A stretch of DNA of 64,000 bases from RGIG6178 sp045118975. Its GTDB lineage: Bacteria > Bacillota_I > Bacilli_A > RFN20 > DUOF01. The DNA lies in NCBI GenBank assembly GCA_045118975.1, contig JBGVCT010000006.1:29659-93658 (forward strand). The letters run 5' to 3'. Every line of letters begins with the position of its first letter. Within the stretch, counting starts at the first letter, position 1. The position numbers and the translations under genes were made by a program. Of the stretch, positions 17,162 through 26,552 are shown piece after piece. The notes below the pieces were generated by a model. It saw only the letters and a program-made list of their open reading frames with translations, was not told where the DNA came from and ran no database searches.

Positions 17162-17827
17162 CTATTCTAAATTGCTAAATACACTTTCATCGATTTCTTG
17201 ATTAGCATATTTAGGAGTTTCATCTGTGTTAGGCTCATTTTGGAATACCATTGAATAAATAGCATCAACTTTTTCATTGCTTACTGCAAGCAAAATTGTA
17301 GGAAGAATCGCCAATTGACAACTTGATTCTTCAATAGAACCACCAATTTTTGTTAGTATATTTTGATTAACTAAAAGTCTTAGACTTTCAACAATATCCT
17401 TCATAGTAGGCTTTTTACTAACAATCTTTAATTCTAATAGCTTGTATATAAGAGTAGCAGTACTTAGATATACAATGCTTTTTGAAGCGTTTTTCTCTTT
17501 CTCTTCATCATAGATAGTTCTTAGAGTAAATAGAATAAGAGTAGTAAGCTTATCTAAATGCATTTTATTGTAACCATAGTCATTACTTAAATAAACAACA
17601 CCTAGTTCTTCATCAATTGTCAACTTATAATTAATTACATTAAGGTAACCTTCGAATAAAGTTATATATCTTTCAACAAATCTATAATCAGCATTTATTT
17701 TTCCAATTACTTGAGTACCTTCATAAATTTCTCTAGTTAAGTAAGTTTTGTTTAGTAAGTAGTTAACTAGTTTAGCAAATCTTTCTCTTTCGCCATTATT
17801 TAGTTCATTATATTCATCTAACCACAT
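17162..17827 (-). CDS. jetB: Wadjet/MksE-type subunit JetB
   Basis: 221 residues, matching the length and winged-helix character of JetB (DUF4194): YNELNNGERERFAKLVNYLL at the N-terminus, a central LGVVYLSNDYGYNKMHLDKL stretch and helical remainder. JetB is the KITE-like partner that dimerises on the JetA kleisin and contacts DNA. The ATG overlaps the jetA stop by one base (TAATG) with GGAGG inside jetA, indicating coupled translation. Identification rests on the fragment motifs and operon order. Confidence 0.8.
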   Translation of the reverse strand: MWLDEYNELNNGERERFAKLVNYLLNKTYLTREIYEGTQVIGKINADYRFVERYITLFEGYLNVINYKLTIDEELGVVYLSNDYGYNKMHLDKLTTLILFTLRTIYDEEKEKNASKSIVYLSTATLIYKLLELKIVSKKPTMKDIVESLRLLVNQNILTKIGGSIEESSCQLAILPTILLAVSNEKVDAIYSMVFQNEPNTDETPKYANQEIDESVFSNLE

Positions 17828-19245
17828 TAGATTTTCCTCCTTCTATAATAAGTCATTCTAGGAATAGAATAATTATTCACACCAACATTTCCTTCTTGTA
17901 AATCTATCTTATAGAACACATTTTTGTCCCATCCTTTAAGCATTGAATGAATTGTTAATATTAATTCTTCATCACTGCTAATCATAAACTTACTAGAATC
18001 AAGTTCATTTTTGTTTTCCAACTTAGTTTCAACAAAGTTAATTACGTTTTTATTTGAATATTTATTATTCATATTTTCAATGAAGCTAGTAGCTTGCGTA
18101 TCAATCTCTGTATCATATACATCGTCTATATATAAAGGTTCACTGCTCATTTGTTGTATTGAATAACTTCTTACAAATAAACTGGAATCATCCATATAAG
18201 CTGTCGATTCTAGGGCTATGTGTGGATAAAAATATTCTAAAACTTGATCTTGAGTATCATCTGTATTTGAATCTTTTAATGTTTCCATTAGTCTAGCCAT
18301 TTTAGCTTTGATACTTTTATCGTTTGTAAGTAGTGCACGCATCTTTTCTGCGGTAGCACTAACATACTCAGTATTTTTGATATCAATTTTATCAACCATT
18401 TCCTCAAGTTCATTTAATTTATCTACAATAAAGTAGATTTTGGAAATTATGGCATCCCTAACATCATCAAATGAGTTAAATGTTTGATATGTCATTGCTT
18501 GCTTTTCTAACAAATCAATGCATTCTGGAGTTCTAAGCCAACGCATAAGTATTTCAATTACATTTCCTTTGAAACGATTAAGTGAATCCTTTGTTTTTAG
18601 TGGCATGTAAACTTGAGTTATTATTTTTCTTTGATAGTTATCAAAGTGATCAACAAGAACATCATTTACACTCATTAAGAATCCCAACTTGTTATATTTT
18701 CTTCTTATGTTATGATATAAAGTCTTCAGTTCATTCTCTAATTCTTCAGTTCTATCATAAGCATTTAGTAAAGCTGCATACATAAAGTCACGCTTTTCTG
18801 CGTCTGCTTGCGCTAGGTTAGAGAAGATAGAGTACATGTATGTGTTGTATCCTTGCTCATCTTCTAATGCTATAGCGTATAGCGTATTAATGATTTTGAT
18901 AGAATATGGAGCCAACGCAATATACTCTTTAAAAGATGTATCTACTCCGTATTCAAATTCAATCCAACCGGTTTCTGCTAACCTTTTAACCATAAATCTT
19001 GACATAGACATAGCGTCTTGAGATAACTTTTTACCATCGTTATATTCCTCTGCTTCTTCTAAGTCCATGTTAAGCAAATCTTGATGTAAAGTGTTTGCAA
19101 GTTGGCGAATTAAGTTTTCTTTTTCAATTGTTAGTTCTTGCTTAAAACTTTGTCTTAAGGCAAATAAAGCATTTACATATGTCTCCCTATTTTTAGAATT
19201 AAAAATAGAGAAGAGATTTTTAGGTACTGCTTCAAATAAATTCAT
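17827..19245 (-). CDS. jetA: Wadjet/MksF-type kleisin subunit JetA
   Basis: 472 residues from ATG at 19245. The longer in-frame start at 19308 is excluded because the operon promoter lies inside that extension, and GGGAG is eight bases before 19245. The N-terminus MNLFEAVPKNLFSIFNSKNR resembles the JetA (DUF5716) family; the rest is mostly helical, as expected for the kleisin that bridges the two JetC heads. It is the first gene of a three-gene operon. A chromosomal MksF condensin subunit is the alternative reading. Confidence 0.82.
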   Translation of the reverse strand: MNLFEAVPKNLFSIFNSKNRETYVNALFALRQSFKQELTIEKENLIRQLANTLHQDLLNMDLEEAEEYNDGKKLSQDAMSMSRFMVKRLAETGWIEFEYGVDTSFKEYIALAPYSIKIINTLYAIALEDEQGYNTYMYSIFSNLAQADAEKRDFMYAALLNAYDRTEELENELKTLYHNIRRKYNKLGFLMSVNDVLVDHFDNYQRKIITQVYMPLKTKDSLNRFKGNVIEILMRWLRTPECIDLLEKQAMTYQTFNSFDDVRDAIISKIYFIVDKLNELEEMVDKIDIKNTEYVSATAEKMRALLTNDKSIKAKMARLMETLKDSNTDDTQDQVLEYFYPHIALESTAYMDDSSLFVRSYSIQQMSSEPLYIDDVYDTEIDTQATSFIENMNNKYSNKNVINFVETKLENKNELDSSKFMISSDEELILTIHSMLKGWDKNVFYKIDLQEGNVGVNNYSIPRMTYYRRRKI

Positions 19246-19267
19246 TTTCTCAACTCCCGACAAGAAA

Positions 19268-19296
19268 ATTATAAAAGATAACCTTTTCAAACTCAA
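19268..19296 (-). promoter_or_regulatory. Promoter of jetABC
   Basis: On the minus strand TTGAGT (19296-19291), 17-base spacer, consensus TATAAT (19273-19268). Transcription would start about 15 bases before the jetA ATG. Confidence 0.8.
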
Positions 19297-19304
19297 GGAA
19301 TGAC

Positions 19305-19342
19305 ACAAAAAAGAGAGAAAATATTATAAATATTTCTCTCTT
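19305..19342 (-). terminator. Terminator upstream of jetABC
   Basis: On the minus strand AAGAGAGAAA (19342-19333) pairs with TTTCTCTCTT (19320-19311), followed by a T run. It ends the transcript of the membrane-protein gene at 19397 and insulates the jet operon. Confidence 0.8.
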
Positions 19343-19396
19343 AGAATGGAGATAGTTTTCTATCTGTGGCTTTTGTAATCTTGCCTATATTAGTTT

Positions 19397-20065
19397 TTAC
19401 GATTTTATGAATTTTATAACAGAAAATTTTTCTATAACCTTTATTGTCGATGTATTTAAATAAATGATATTTATCGAGATATATATTTCTAATAAAATTA
19501 GAAATAAAGGAGCTAAATACCCATAATAATTATCATAATGTAAAAACTCCTTTTCAATCACCTCAAAAAAGAAGTAAAAAGCAATCAAAACAAAGGAAAA
19601 TAAAAAAGAAAAGACAAAGGAAAGGGGAGAGATTTTTTTGTTGGAAATATAGTTAAAAAGAACTAGTAATAGGGTGGTTAAAAAGAGCTGAAAAAAGATT
19701 TTTAACATAGTATTTTCAATTATAGATGATAGTGTGATTGTTGGTAAAAATGCCATGATAAAAAAAGACAAAAACAGGGGCAAAAAAGGATTACTTTTGT
19801 CATAGAAAATCATGTGAAAACCTTTGTAAATCAAAAGGAGTGAGATACCAAAAATAATTAACAGGGATGACTCACTATATAAAGGCCCAATTTTCAATAA
19901 AAAAGAACTACTTGCATTAATATTGAAGGTGGATAAAAGTTTGTATACTAATAACAAATTTGGTACTAATGCAATTGCAATATGGTATGATAAAGAACAT
20001 ATTATTAATTTGTTGTTTTTGCTGAAAAATTCACTAATTATATTGCTTAAAATTACTCTATTCAT
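19397..20065 (-). CDS. Divergent YihY/BrkB-type membrane protein
   Basis: 222 residues from ATG at 20065, chosen because GGAG lies six bases upstream; the longer TTG start would place that site inside the gene. About six hydrophobic segments are visible. SLSYHIAIALVPNLLLVYKLL near the N-terminus and YYGYLAPLFLILLEIYISINI near the C-terminus resemble the two conserved ends of YihY/BrkB proteins (formerly misnamed RNase BN), whose function is unclear. It is flanked by terminators, so it may be transcribed by read-through from the gene at 20581. Family assignment is tentative. Confidence 0.55.
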   Translation of the reverse strand: MNRVILSNIISEFFSKNNKLIICSLSYHIAIALVPNLLLVYKLLSTFNINASSSFLLKIGPLYSESSLLIIFGISLLLIYKGFHMIFYDKSNPFLPLFLSFFIMAFLPTITLSSIIENTMLKIFFQLFLTTLLLVLFNYISNKKISPLSFVFSFLFSFVLIAFYFFFEVIEKEFLHYDNYYGYLAPLFLILLEIYISINIIYLNTSTIKVIEKFSVIKFIKS

Positions 20066-20082
20066 TCTAGTCTCCAAAAAAT

Positions 20083-20110
20083 AAAAAAAACCACATTTTT
20101 ATTATGTGGT
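20083..20110 (-). terminator. Terminator between two minus-strand membrane genes
   Basis: On the minus strand ACCACAT (20110-20104), loop, ATGTGGT (20096-20090), then eight T (20090-20083). It lies immediately before the ribosome binding site of the gene at 20065 and may work as an attenuator between the genes. Confidence 0.75.
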
Positions 20111-20122
20111 CTTTTGCATATT

Positions 20123-20581
20123 TTATGCTTGATTTGATATGCTTATTTTCTTCTCGTTTTCTAAAACTAATTTAAATAAATCGTGGTTTGCAATTCGAAT
20201 TCTATAGTTTTTTATTTTTCCGTTTTCTTCATATTTTAATTTGAATGAAGGACGGTTACCAAATATTAGGAACACCTTATCGTTTTTGATTTCAATAACT
20301 TTTTTGATTTGCTTGTAATTTAGATGAATTGGCTTGAAAAAAGAACGTCTAATTTCTAGATGGTCATGATACAAATAATAATGTACACGATATAATCCAG
20401 TTACAAAGGCAACGATAAGGAAAGAATCTATTAGCGATATTATTAAAACGTCCTTGAAAAATTTATCTGGTTGATTAGTAAAAACATCAGGACCTAAGTA
20501 ATAAAATGCAAAGCATAGTGCTGCCAAAATCATAAAAAGCATGAATGGTAATGTGTATTTTCTTCTGAATATAAATTTCAT
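20123..20581 (-). CDS. Membrane protein with bacterial PH-like domain, unknown function
   Basis: 152 residues from ATG at 20581 (AGGAG nine bases upstream; the longer TTG start is less likely). Two hydrophobic helices (about 11-29 and 43-63) precede a soluble beta-rich part with YYLYHDHLEIRRSFFKPIHL and VFLIFGNRPSFKLKY, which resembles bacterial PH domains (bPH_2 type). Such proteins are usually membrane-associated and of unknown role. It has its own promoter, divergent from the lipoprotein cluster. Confidence 0.55.
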   Translation of the reverse strand: MKFIFRRKYTLPFMLFMILAALCFAFYYLGPDVFTNQPDKFFKDVLIISLIDSFLIVAFVTGLYRVHYYLYHDHLEIRRSFFKPIHLNYKQIKKVIEIKNDKVFLIFGNRPSFKLKYEENGKIKNYRIRIANHDLFKLVLENEKKISISNQA

Positions 20582-20607
20582 AAACGTCAACTCCTAAAGA
20601 CACATTT

Positions 20608-20636
20608 AGTCTATAACATTTGTTTTTAAAAGTCAA
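20608..20636 (-). promoter_or_regulatory. Promoter for the PH-like membrane gene
   Basis: On the minus strand TTGACT (20636-20631), 17-base spacer, TAGACT (20613-20608). The -35 is good and the -10 is weak. Confidence 0.5.
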
Positions 20637-20646
20637 CAAATGGAAA

Positions 20647-20663
20647 ACCTAATGAAATTAGGT
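20647..20663. promoter_or_regulatory. Inverted repeat between divergent promoters (operator candidate)
   Basis: ACCTAAT (20647-20653), GAA, ATTAGGT (20657-20663): a perfect 7-base inverted repeat lying between the -35 boxes of the two divergent promoters. No T run follows, so it is not a terminator. Binding of a regulator is inference. Confidence 0.35.
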
Positions 20664-20671
20664 CTAAATGA

Positions 20672-20700
20672 TTGCTATCTGGCAAAAATTAATATAAAAT
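20672..20700 (+). promoter_or_regulatory. Promoter for the foldase lipoprotein cluster
   Basis: TTGCTA (20672-20677), 17-base spacer, TAAAAT (20695-20700), about 30 bases before the GTG start at 20732. Confidence 0.5.
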
Positions 20701-20731
20701 GAGTTGTGCGTTAATTTAGGGAGGAATAATA

Positions 20732-23455
20732 GTGAAGAAGAAGAATTTATCGTTCATGTCATTACTTACTCTTTCTGTTGCATTGTTAGGTGGATGCGGC
20801 GGATCAGACAAGAATGTTAGTGATATTGTCTTGAAAGTTGGAGATAAGGAATATACAGCAGAACAATTATACAATCGACTTTTATCAACAGGCACTGGTG
20901 CAAATGAAGCGTTTTCAATGGTTTTAAGACTTGTAGTTGAATCAAGTATGGAAACTACTGCAAATATTCAAACTGCTGCTGATATGGCAGAAGAAACTTT
21001 TGAAGAAGAAGTTGAAATTTATGCACAAAATAATGGTGTTAGTGTTAAAGACGCAAGAAAAACTTTATTAGAGGAAAAAGGATATGATTCTGTAGATGAG
21101 ATGAAAGCAGATATCATTTATCAACAAAAATTAACAAGATTAAATGAGCAATATTGGGAAACTCACAAAGAAGAGTTCTATGGCGATTATGTTGAAAATA
21201 GATTACCATACTTAGTTAGTCATGTTTTAGTTAAGTTAGATGACAACACAAACGGCAATAAGATTGCAAACAATGTAAATGTTTCTCAAGCAGAAGCCGA
21301 AAAAATCCATGATGTAATTACTAGATTTAAAAATGGTGATGAATTTTCATTTATTGCAAACCACTTCTCAGATGACTCAGGTAGTACAGCAAGCGGTGGA
21401 GCATATTACATGGATACAACTACTAGCTTTGTAGATGAGTTCTTGTATGGAACATACATTTTTGATGCTTATACTGAAAAAGGTGTAGATGAGTCAGGAA
21501 CAGAACCTAGAACTTATTATAAGTGGGGTAGAACTGACAAGTATGACAAACTTATTGAAGTTGGATTCATCGAGGATGAAGATGAAAATAATGATAGAAT
21601 CGCTAAGTACTATGAAAATGGATTGAATGTTGTAACTATGGATTTAGTTGAAAAACTAGGTGATGTTGCAAACAAAACTAGTACTGGAGATTTCCACTAT
21701 ATTGGTTATGTAGGAAGCGAAGACTATGTTTCTAGTAGTGGTGTTACTGAATATGATAGTAATTTGAATAACCTAAATTCAAACTACAATGCATATGCAA
21801 GATCAATCATCTTCAACAGAGCATTCAACAAACCAGGATTATCAGTAATTGGTGGATATGAAACTAAAGAAGAGGCAGAGGCTGATGGCGTTAAGAATTG
21901 TGTTGAAATCAGAACATATACTGATGAGACTCACTTTACATCAAACTGGGTACTAGCTGATGAAAATGGAAATCCAATCTTCTTTGTTGCTGCAAAGGGT
22001 AGTAGTAATGATGTTTGGTTACATTTTTTGACAATCAATAAATCTTCATTAGATAATTTAGCTGATGCTAAAAAATATTTCTCAATTGTTCCAGATGCAG
22101 AAGATGGATATGTATCTTATGCTGAAGATCCTGCGTTCAATATAGACGCAACTAATGCTTCAAAGAAAAAGCTTGTTTCTGAAATAGAAGGATACATTAA
22201 GAGTTATATTACTGCAGGACATGGTTCTACAGTTGGAGAAGAAAGTTTATTAAGCTATAAAATGCTAGAAGATTATATGGCTAGCAAAAATATTACATGG
22301 AGTAATGATAAATTAAAGGATGCTATAGGTACATATATATCTAGAAGAAGAAAACTATTAAATCAAAAACACGATAATAAATTATTAGAGTCATTTGATA
22401 AGCATGCAGACAAATTAACTACTGCAGAGAGTGAATTAGTTAAGATGGGTATTAAGCCATATGAGTGTGCTGTTGTGCTTCCTTCAGAAGCATATGCTCC
22501 AATAAACAACTCTACATCTACTGGTAACTTATGTAGATATGTTTACGGTAAAGGATATCAAGTTAAATTATCTTACTATTATCATACTGATTTGGTATCT
22601 TCAGGAACTTCTTACACAAAGATTACAACATCTACTGATATTGTTAAATTTAACAAAGATGATTCTATACCAGGCGGATTTACTCAATGGGCATATGTGG
22701 GTAAGGGAAATGTTACATTACCAACAAGTGCAGATATGACAGTTAAGACAGGTTATAAATTTGAAGGATGGTATACAACTAAAGACTTCCAAGATGGTAC
22801 ACGTGTATATGAGGCTGAATTGGCAGAAACTAGTATTAAAAACCATACATTATTTTACGCTAAGATTGTTCCAGAAGAAGGAACATATCAAATCAATTAT
22901 ACTTACAAGTATAAGGGAACTGATATAGCGGCTGATGCGGCACTTGTAACTAAACGAGATAAAACTCAAGCTGAATATAGTGCAACTGGTGGAGCTTCAA
23001 ATACACATACATTAAATATAAATAACTTTGAATCACAAGCGTTCACTTTTGCTGGATTTGATGTAAATGGTGCGGCTGAAGATACATACACATTCACTTT
23101 AGATGGAACAGATGTTTCTGCTGGTATATCAGTAACAGTTTATGTTGAACCAATCGCTACAACATTTAATTATGTTTTAGTAGATGAAGAAGGAGACGAA
23201 TTTGGAACTGAAGTTGTTAACGTTACAAATGCACCTAAAGGACAAACTTATAATCCTGAAACAGTTGCAGAAAATGTTGTTACTATAAATAAAGAATTAT
23301 TAACAATGGTTGATACTAACTATGAAGTTAAAGGATTTAAATACGCAAGAAATGATCAAGAAGAAGCTGCAGATAGCTTTACACTAGAACAACAAGATTG
23401 TGGAAAAACAATAATTGTATATGTTGTAGTTGGAAGCGCTACTGCTAGCGAGTAA
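20732..23455 (+). CDS. PrsA-like parvulin foldase lipoprotein with C-terminal InlB-type repeat
   Basis: 907 residues from GTG with GGGAGGA upstream. A lipoprotein signal ends in LLGGC (Cys22). The SurA/PrsA-like N-terminal helical part is followed by a parvulin-type core near 160-240, with SHVLVKLDD, AEKIHDVITRFKNGDEFSFI and the GSTASGGAYY stretch. Residues about 625-710 hold GYKFEGWYTTKDFQDGTRVY, an InlB B-repeat (Flg_new) motif, and beta-rich repeats follow to the end. PrsA proteins fold secreted proteins on the outer face of the membrane. Far longer than PrsA (about 290), with insertions after the parvulin core. It leads a four-gene cluster. Confidence 0.72.
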   Translation: MKKKNLSFMSLLTLSVALLGGCGGSDKNVSDIVLKVGDKEYTAEQLYNRLLSTGTGANEAFSMVLRLVVESSMETTANIQTAADMAEETFEEEVEIYAQNNGVSVKDARKTLLEEKGYDSVDEMKADIIYQQKLTRLNEQYWETHKEEFYGDYVENRLPYLVSHVLVKLDDNTNGNKIANNVNVSQAEAEKIHDVITRFKNGDEFSFIANHFSDDSGSTASGGAYYMDTTTSFVDEFLYGTYIFDAYTEKGVDESGTEPRTYYKWGRTDKYDKLIEVGFIEDEDENNDRIAKYYENGLNVVTMDLVEKLGDVANKTSTGDFHYIGYVGSEDYVSSSGVTEYDSNLNNLNSNYNAYARSIIFNRAFNKPGLSVIGGYETKEEAEADGVKNCVEIRTYTDETHFTSNWVLADENGNPIFFVAAKGSSNDVWLHFLTINKSSLDNLADAKKYFSIVPDAEDGYVSYAEDPAFNIDATNASKKKLVSEIEGYIKSYITAGHGSTVGEESLLSYKMLEDYMASKNITWSNDKLKDAIGTYISRRRKLLNQKHDNKLLESFDKHADKLTTAESELVKMGIKPYECAVVLPSEAYAPINNSTSTGNLCRYVYGKGYQVKLSYYYHTDLVSSGTSYTKITTSTDIVKFNKDDSIPGGFTQWAYVGKGNVTLPTSADMTVKTGYKFEGWYTTKDFQDGTRVYEAELAETSIKNHTLFYAKIVPEEGTYQINYTYKYKGTDIAADAALVTKRDKTQAEYSATGGASNTHTLNINNFESQAFTFAGFDVNGAAEDTYTFTLDGTDVSAGISVTVYVEPIATTFNYVLVDEEGDEFGTEVVNVTNAPKGQTYNPETVAENVVTINKELLTMVDTNYEVKGFKYARNDQEEAADSFTLEQQDCGKTIIVYVVVGSATASE

Positions 23456-23473
23456 GAAAGGAGTTAAAAAAAG

Positions 23474-24796
23474 ATGAAGAAAAATGGATTAAAAGTTTTA
23501 TCACTATCATTACTACTTTCTACTTTAGCAATAGCAGGTTGTTCATGTTCTAATGACAAACCAAATGTCGCTGAAATTGAAGATGGAGATTTCTTATCTG
23601 GATTAACAGATGATGCTAGTGACTATTCACTACTTGATATTTATAACGCAATTATTGCAAATGACGCCGCTAATTCTGCAGCTGCTGAAGAATTAGTTAA
23701 TATAGTAGCTACAACAGTATTAGATGTAGAAAATCCAAAAAGCGTATGGAAAGAAAAATATGATGCTATAGTTGCTAAAAAATTAGAAGAATTAAAAGAG
23801 TCTGCTGATTATAAAGTTAATGGCGAATTTAATGAAGATTATTTTGTGATAGCATTACAAGCAGAAGGTTATAATGTAACAAAGACTGATTATTCTGACC
23901 TTATTAATAAAAAGTTTAGAGTTGAAGCTTTATCAAAATTATTAAAACAAAAATATATTAAAGAAGAAACATTAAAAGATTCTAAGACAACAATCACAAA
24001 CAAAAAGATTAGAGATGTAGAGTATATAAGTGTTAGCTCTTCTTTAGAATCTACATATAAGGATTACACTATCACTAACAATAGTGGTGAAGAAGAAGAT
24101 GTTGATGTAAATATTAGAAACATCATGCGTGAAATTAGAGATGAAATTGCTGCAGCAGCTGAAAGTGATCCTGTAGGAACTATTGATTTTGCTACTTTTG
24201 AAGCAAGAATCAAAACTGAATTAGAAGGCGCAGTAAATGGTGAATTCGCTAAGATTAATACAGCAAAAGATTATAGCCAAGAATTAGCTGCTAAGTACAC
24301 TAATAACTATACTAGAAGCGCAGAGGAAGGGTTGGCAGAAAGACTAGATGAGGTAGCAAAATTAAGCTTTACTGATGCTAAACTAATTAGTTCTGATAGC
24401 GCTAATAATGTAATTATTAGTGAAGCAATTACAAGCAAATTATTAAGCTTGGCTAATCCAGAAAATGAAGAAAAGAGAGCTATTCAAATTGGTGATTGGT
24501 ACTATTTAGTAAGTGCTAATGCCGGTGCTACAGTTGATGCAAATGATATTTTATTAACAGAAACTGGAGATAGTAGTTCATATACATATAGTATTGTTAG
24601 ATTTAAAGTTATTAATGCAGATAACTATGGTAAGAATGTTGAAGATAGAGTGCTTGAATTATTAGCTGAAAGTTCATCACTAGCAAGTCGTGCTGTATCT
24701 CACTACTTAGAACAATATGTAAATACAATTACTATTTATGATGATTCAGTTAAGGAATATTTGAAGAATCTATATCCTGAGGTATTTACTGAGTAA
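23474..24796 (+). CDS. Lipoprotein, partner of the upstream foldase; SurA_N-like
   Basis: 440 residues. The lipobox is AIAGC (Cys23), then SCSND. The remainder is alpha-helical and charged, with YKVNGEFNEDYFVIALQAEG (about 114-133), a stretch shared with the lipoprotein at 26552 (YKVDGEFNEELLVAKLRND), so the two are paralogs. No parvulin active-site motif is visible. The gene is 18 bases behind the foldase gene, with AAAGGAG. Its likely place is the outer face of the membrane; a chaperone or foldase-partner role is inferred from the pairing. Confidence 0.65.
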   Translation: MKKNGLKVLSLSLLLSTLAIAGCSCSNDKPNVAEIEDGDFLSGLTDDASDYSLLDIYNAIIANDAANSAAAEELVNIVATTVLDVENPKSVWKEKYDAIVAKKLEELKESADYKVNGEFNEDYFVIALQAEGYNVTKTDYSDLINKKFRVEALSKLLKQKYIKEETLKDSKTTITNKKIRDVEYISVSSSLESTYKDYTITNNSGEEEDVDVNIRNIMREIRDEIAAAAESDPVGTIDFATFEARIKTELEGAVNGEFAKINTAKDYSQELAAKYTNNYTRSAEEGLAERLDEVAKLSFTDAKLISSDSANNVIISEAITSKLLSLANPENEEKRAIQIGDWYYLVSANAGATVDANDILLTETGDSSSYTYSIVRFKVINADNYGKNVEDRVLELLAESSSLASRAVSHYLEQYVNTITIYDDSVKEYLKNLYPEVFTE

Positions 24797-24836
24797 TTTT
24801 ATATAAAAAGTAAAAGGAAAATAAGGAGGGAAAAGG

Positions 24837-26552
24837 ATGCAAAAAAAGAAATTTATGCCATTAACAGCATTGTTGTTATCTAGTTTGTGTTTTGGGGCTT
24901 GCTCTTGTGGTAAACCTGATGATACGAATGTAATTGCGATTGTTAATGGAAAAGAAATAACAGCAGAACATATATATAATTCTTCTTTATATGATCCTAT
25001 TGTTGCAGGGCATATTTATCGCCAATTAGAGAAGGCGTTGATAGAGAGTTCTATTCCAGCAACAGACTCAATGAAAGCAGTTGTGGAAAACGAAATTACT
25101 GCTTTTGTTAATAAGGTTAAAAATGATGCTGCATTAAATGGAACTGATTATGAAGAAGATCTAAATAAAGCCTTAAAAGAAGAAGGTGTTGAAAGTTTAG
25201 AAGAGTTAAAAGCTCAAAAACTTTTCGAAAAACAAAAAGAGGCTGCAAAAACTTTGTTTTTAGCAGCTAAGGAAGAAACATATATTACTGAATTTGTAAG
25301 AAATAATCATTTGTATCATGTAGGGGATATCACTTTAAATGTTAGTGGTAGTTCTACTACAGATACAGATTTATATTCACTTACAATTTCAAGTGCCGAA
25401 GCAGAAAAAATACACGATGCTATTTTAGAGCTTGTTGAAGGTGAGCAATATTACAATGTTGCTATGGCTCATTCAAGTGGAGACAGCAAGTCTAAAGGTG
25501 GAGAAGTAGGAATCGTTACACTTAATGATAACGATATTTCTAAAGAACAACGTTATGCTTTAATTGGATATAGTAGCGTTGTTGAAGGAAAATATGGTGA
25601 TTTGAAAACAGATTTAGGATTCAAAACAACACCTTATACTCCAACATTAGAATCGTTTTATACTGCCGGATTAGAAACAATACCTCTATCTTATATAGTA
25701 GGATTAGAAGGAAATTATGATAAGACAGATTGCTATAGCGATGATGAAGATACTGTTTATACCAATTCAAAAGTATACTATCGTAATATCTTGTTCAATG
25801 CTTTATTAAATTCAAGAACACCAAGATATATAACTCTTACAGCAGAGGAAGTTGCTACTTATAATGCACAAGATAGAGTTATCAGCGCTTCTGAATTAGG
25901 AGTTACAGTTTTAGTTCCAAATGAGAAACTTGGTGGATATGTTGCTCCAGAAGCAGGAAATGAACAATACGTATTAGTTAATGAGGATAATAATCCATAT
26001 GTTGTTTATAAAGATGACAAAGGGCTTCACATTATGACTATACATATGACACCATTTACAACAGATTATGAAAGATATTTCAGCACTGATGTAGATAGTG
26101 AAGATGGTGTATATATTTATGCAGAATATGGTGATGATGCAGAAGCAAGATTAGAGGAAATAAAGTCTTTTGGAGAACGTTATATTACTAAAGATTATGG
26201 TGATAATACTGGAAATTCTAATTTGATTGATTATGAAATGTTTAAATATTATCTTGCTCAATCTTCTAAAAATGGAAACTTTAAGATTGTTGATAAAGAT
26301 GTAGAAAAAATGATTAATCAATATATGACTGCAGCAATTACATATTCAGATATCCAAAGAGAAATTGCTTTTGATGAGGATTATGATTTTTACACTAATA
26401 ATATTTTGTGGAATGTAAAAACATTATATGCAAAAGAAATACCACTACTTTCTTGCTTACAAGAAGATAGTAAAGGAAATAATAAATGTACATATAAGTA
26501 TGGACAAGGATTCTCTTACTATACAACAGATGCAGAAGGAGGTAGCAACTAA
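24837..26552 (+). CDS. PrsA-like parvulin foldase lipoprotein, second copy
   Basis: 571 residues with lipobox CFGAC (Cys22) and GGAGGG before the ATG. It follows the plan of the 907-residue protein: VNGKEITAEHIYNSSLYDP at the N-terminus (compare VGDKEYTAEQLYNRL), a parvulin-like section about 160-240 with SSAEAEKIHDAILELVEGEQ and GDSKSKGGEVGIV, and a shared later domain (GERYITKDYG...SLIDYEM type). It has no InlB repeats and ends soon after the shared part. It is a paralog of 20732-23455. Confidence 0.7.
   Translation: MQKKKFMPLTALLLSSLCFGACSCGKPDDTNVIAIVNGKEITAEHIYNSSLYDPIVAGHIYRQLEKALIESSIPATDSMKAVVENEITAFVNKVKNDAALNGTDYEEDLNKALKEEGVESLEELKAQKLFEKQKEAAKTLFLAAKEETYITEFVRNNHLYHVGDITLNVSGSSTTDTDLYSLTISSAEAEKIHDAILELVEGEQYYNVAMAHSSGDSKSKGGEVGIVTLNDNDISKEQRYALIGYSSVVEGKYGDLKTDLGFKTTPYTPTLESFYTAGLETIPLSYIVGLEGNYDKTDCYSDDEDTVYTNSKVYYRNILFNALLNSRTPRYITLTAEEVATYNAQDRVISASELGVTVLVPNEKLGGYVAPEAGNEQYVLVNEDNNPYVVYKDDKGLHIMTIHMTPFTTDYERYFSTDVDSEDGVYIYAEYGDDAEARLEEIKSFGERYITKDYGDNTGNSNLIDYEMFKYYLAQSSKNGNFKIVDKDVEKMINQYMTAAITYSDIQREIAFDEDYDFYTNNILWNVKTLYAKEIPLLSCLQEDSKGNNKCTYKYGQGFSYYTTDAEGGSN

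Noticed and set aside
19246..19308. N-terminal extension of JetA from 19308
   Set aside because: A near-consensus promoter at 19268-19296 and a terminator overlap it, and the true ribosome binding site is before 19245.
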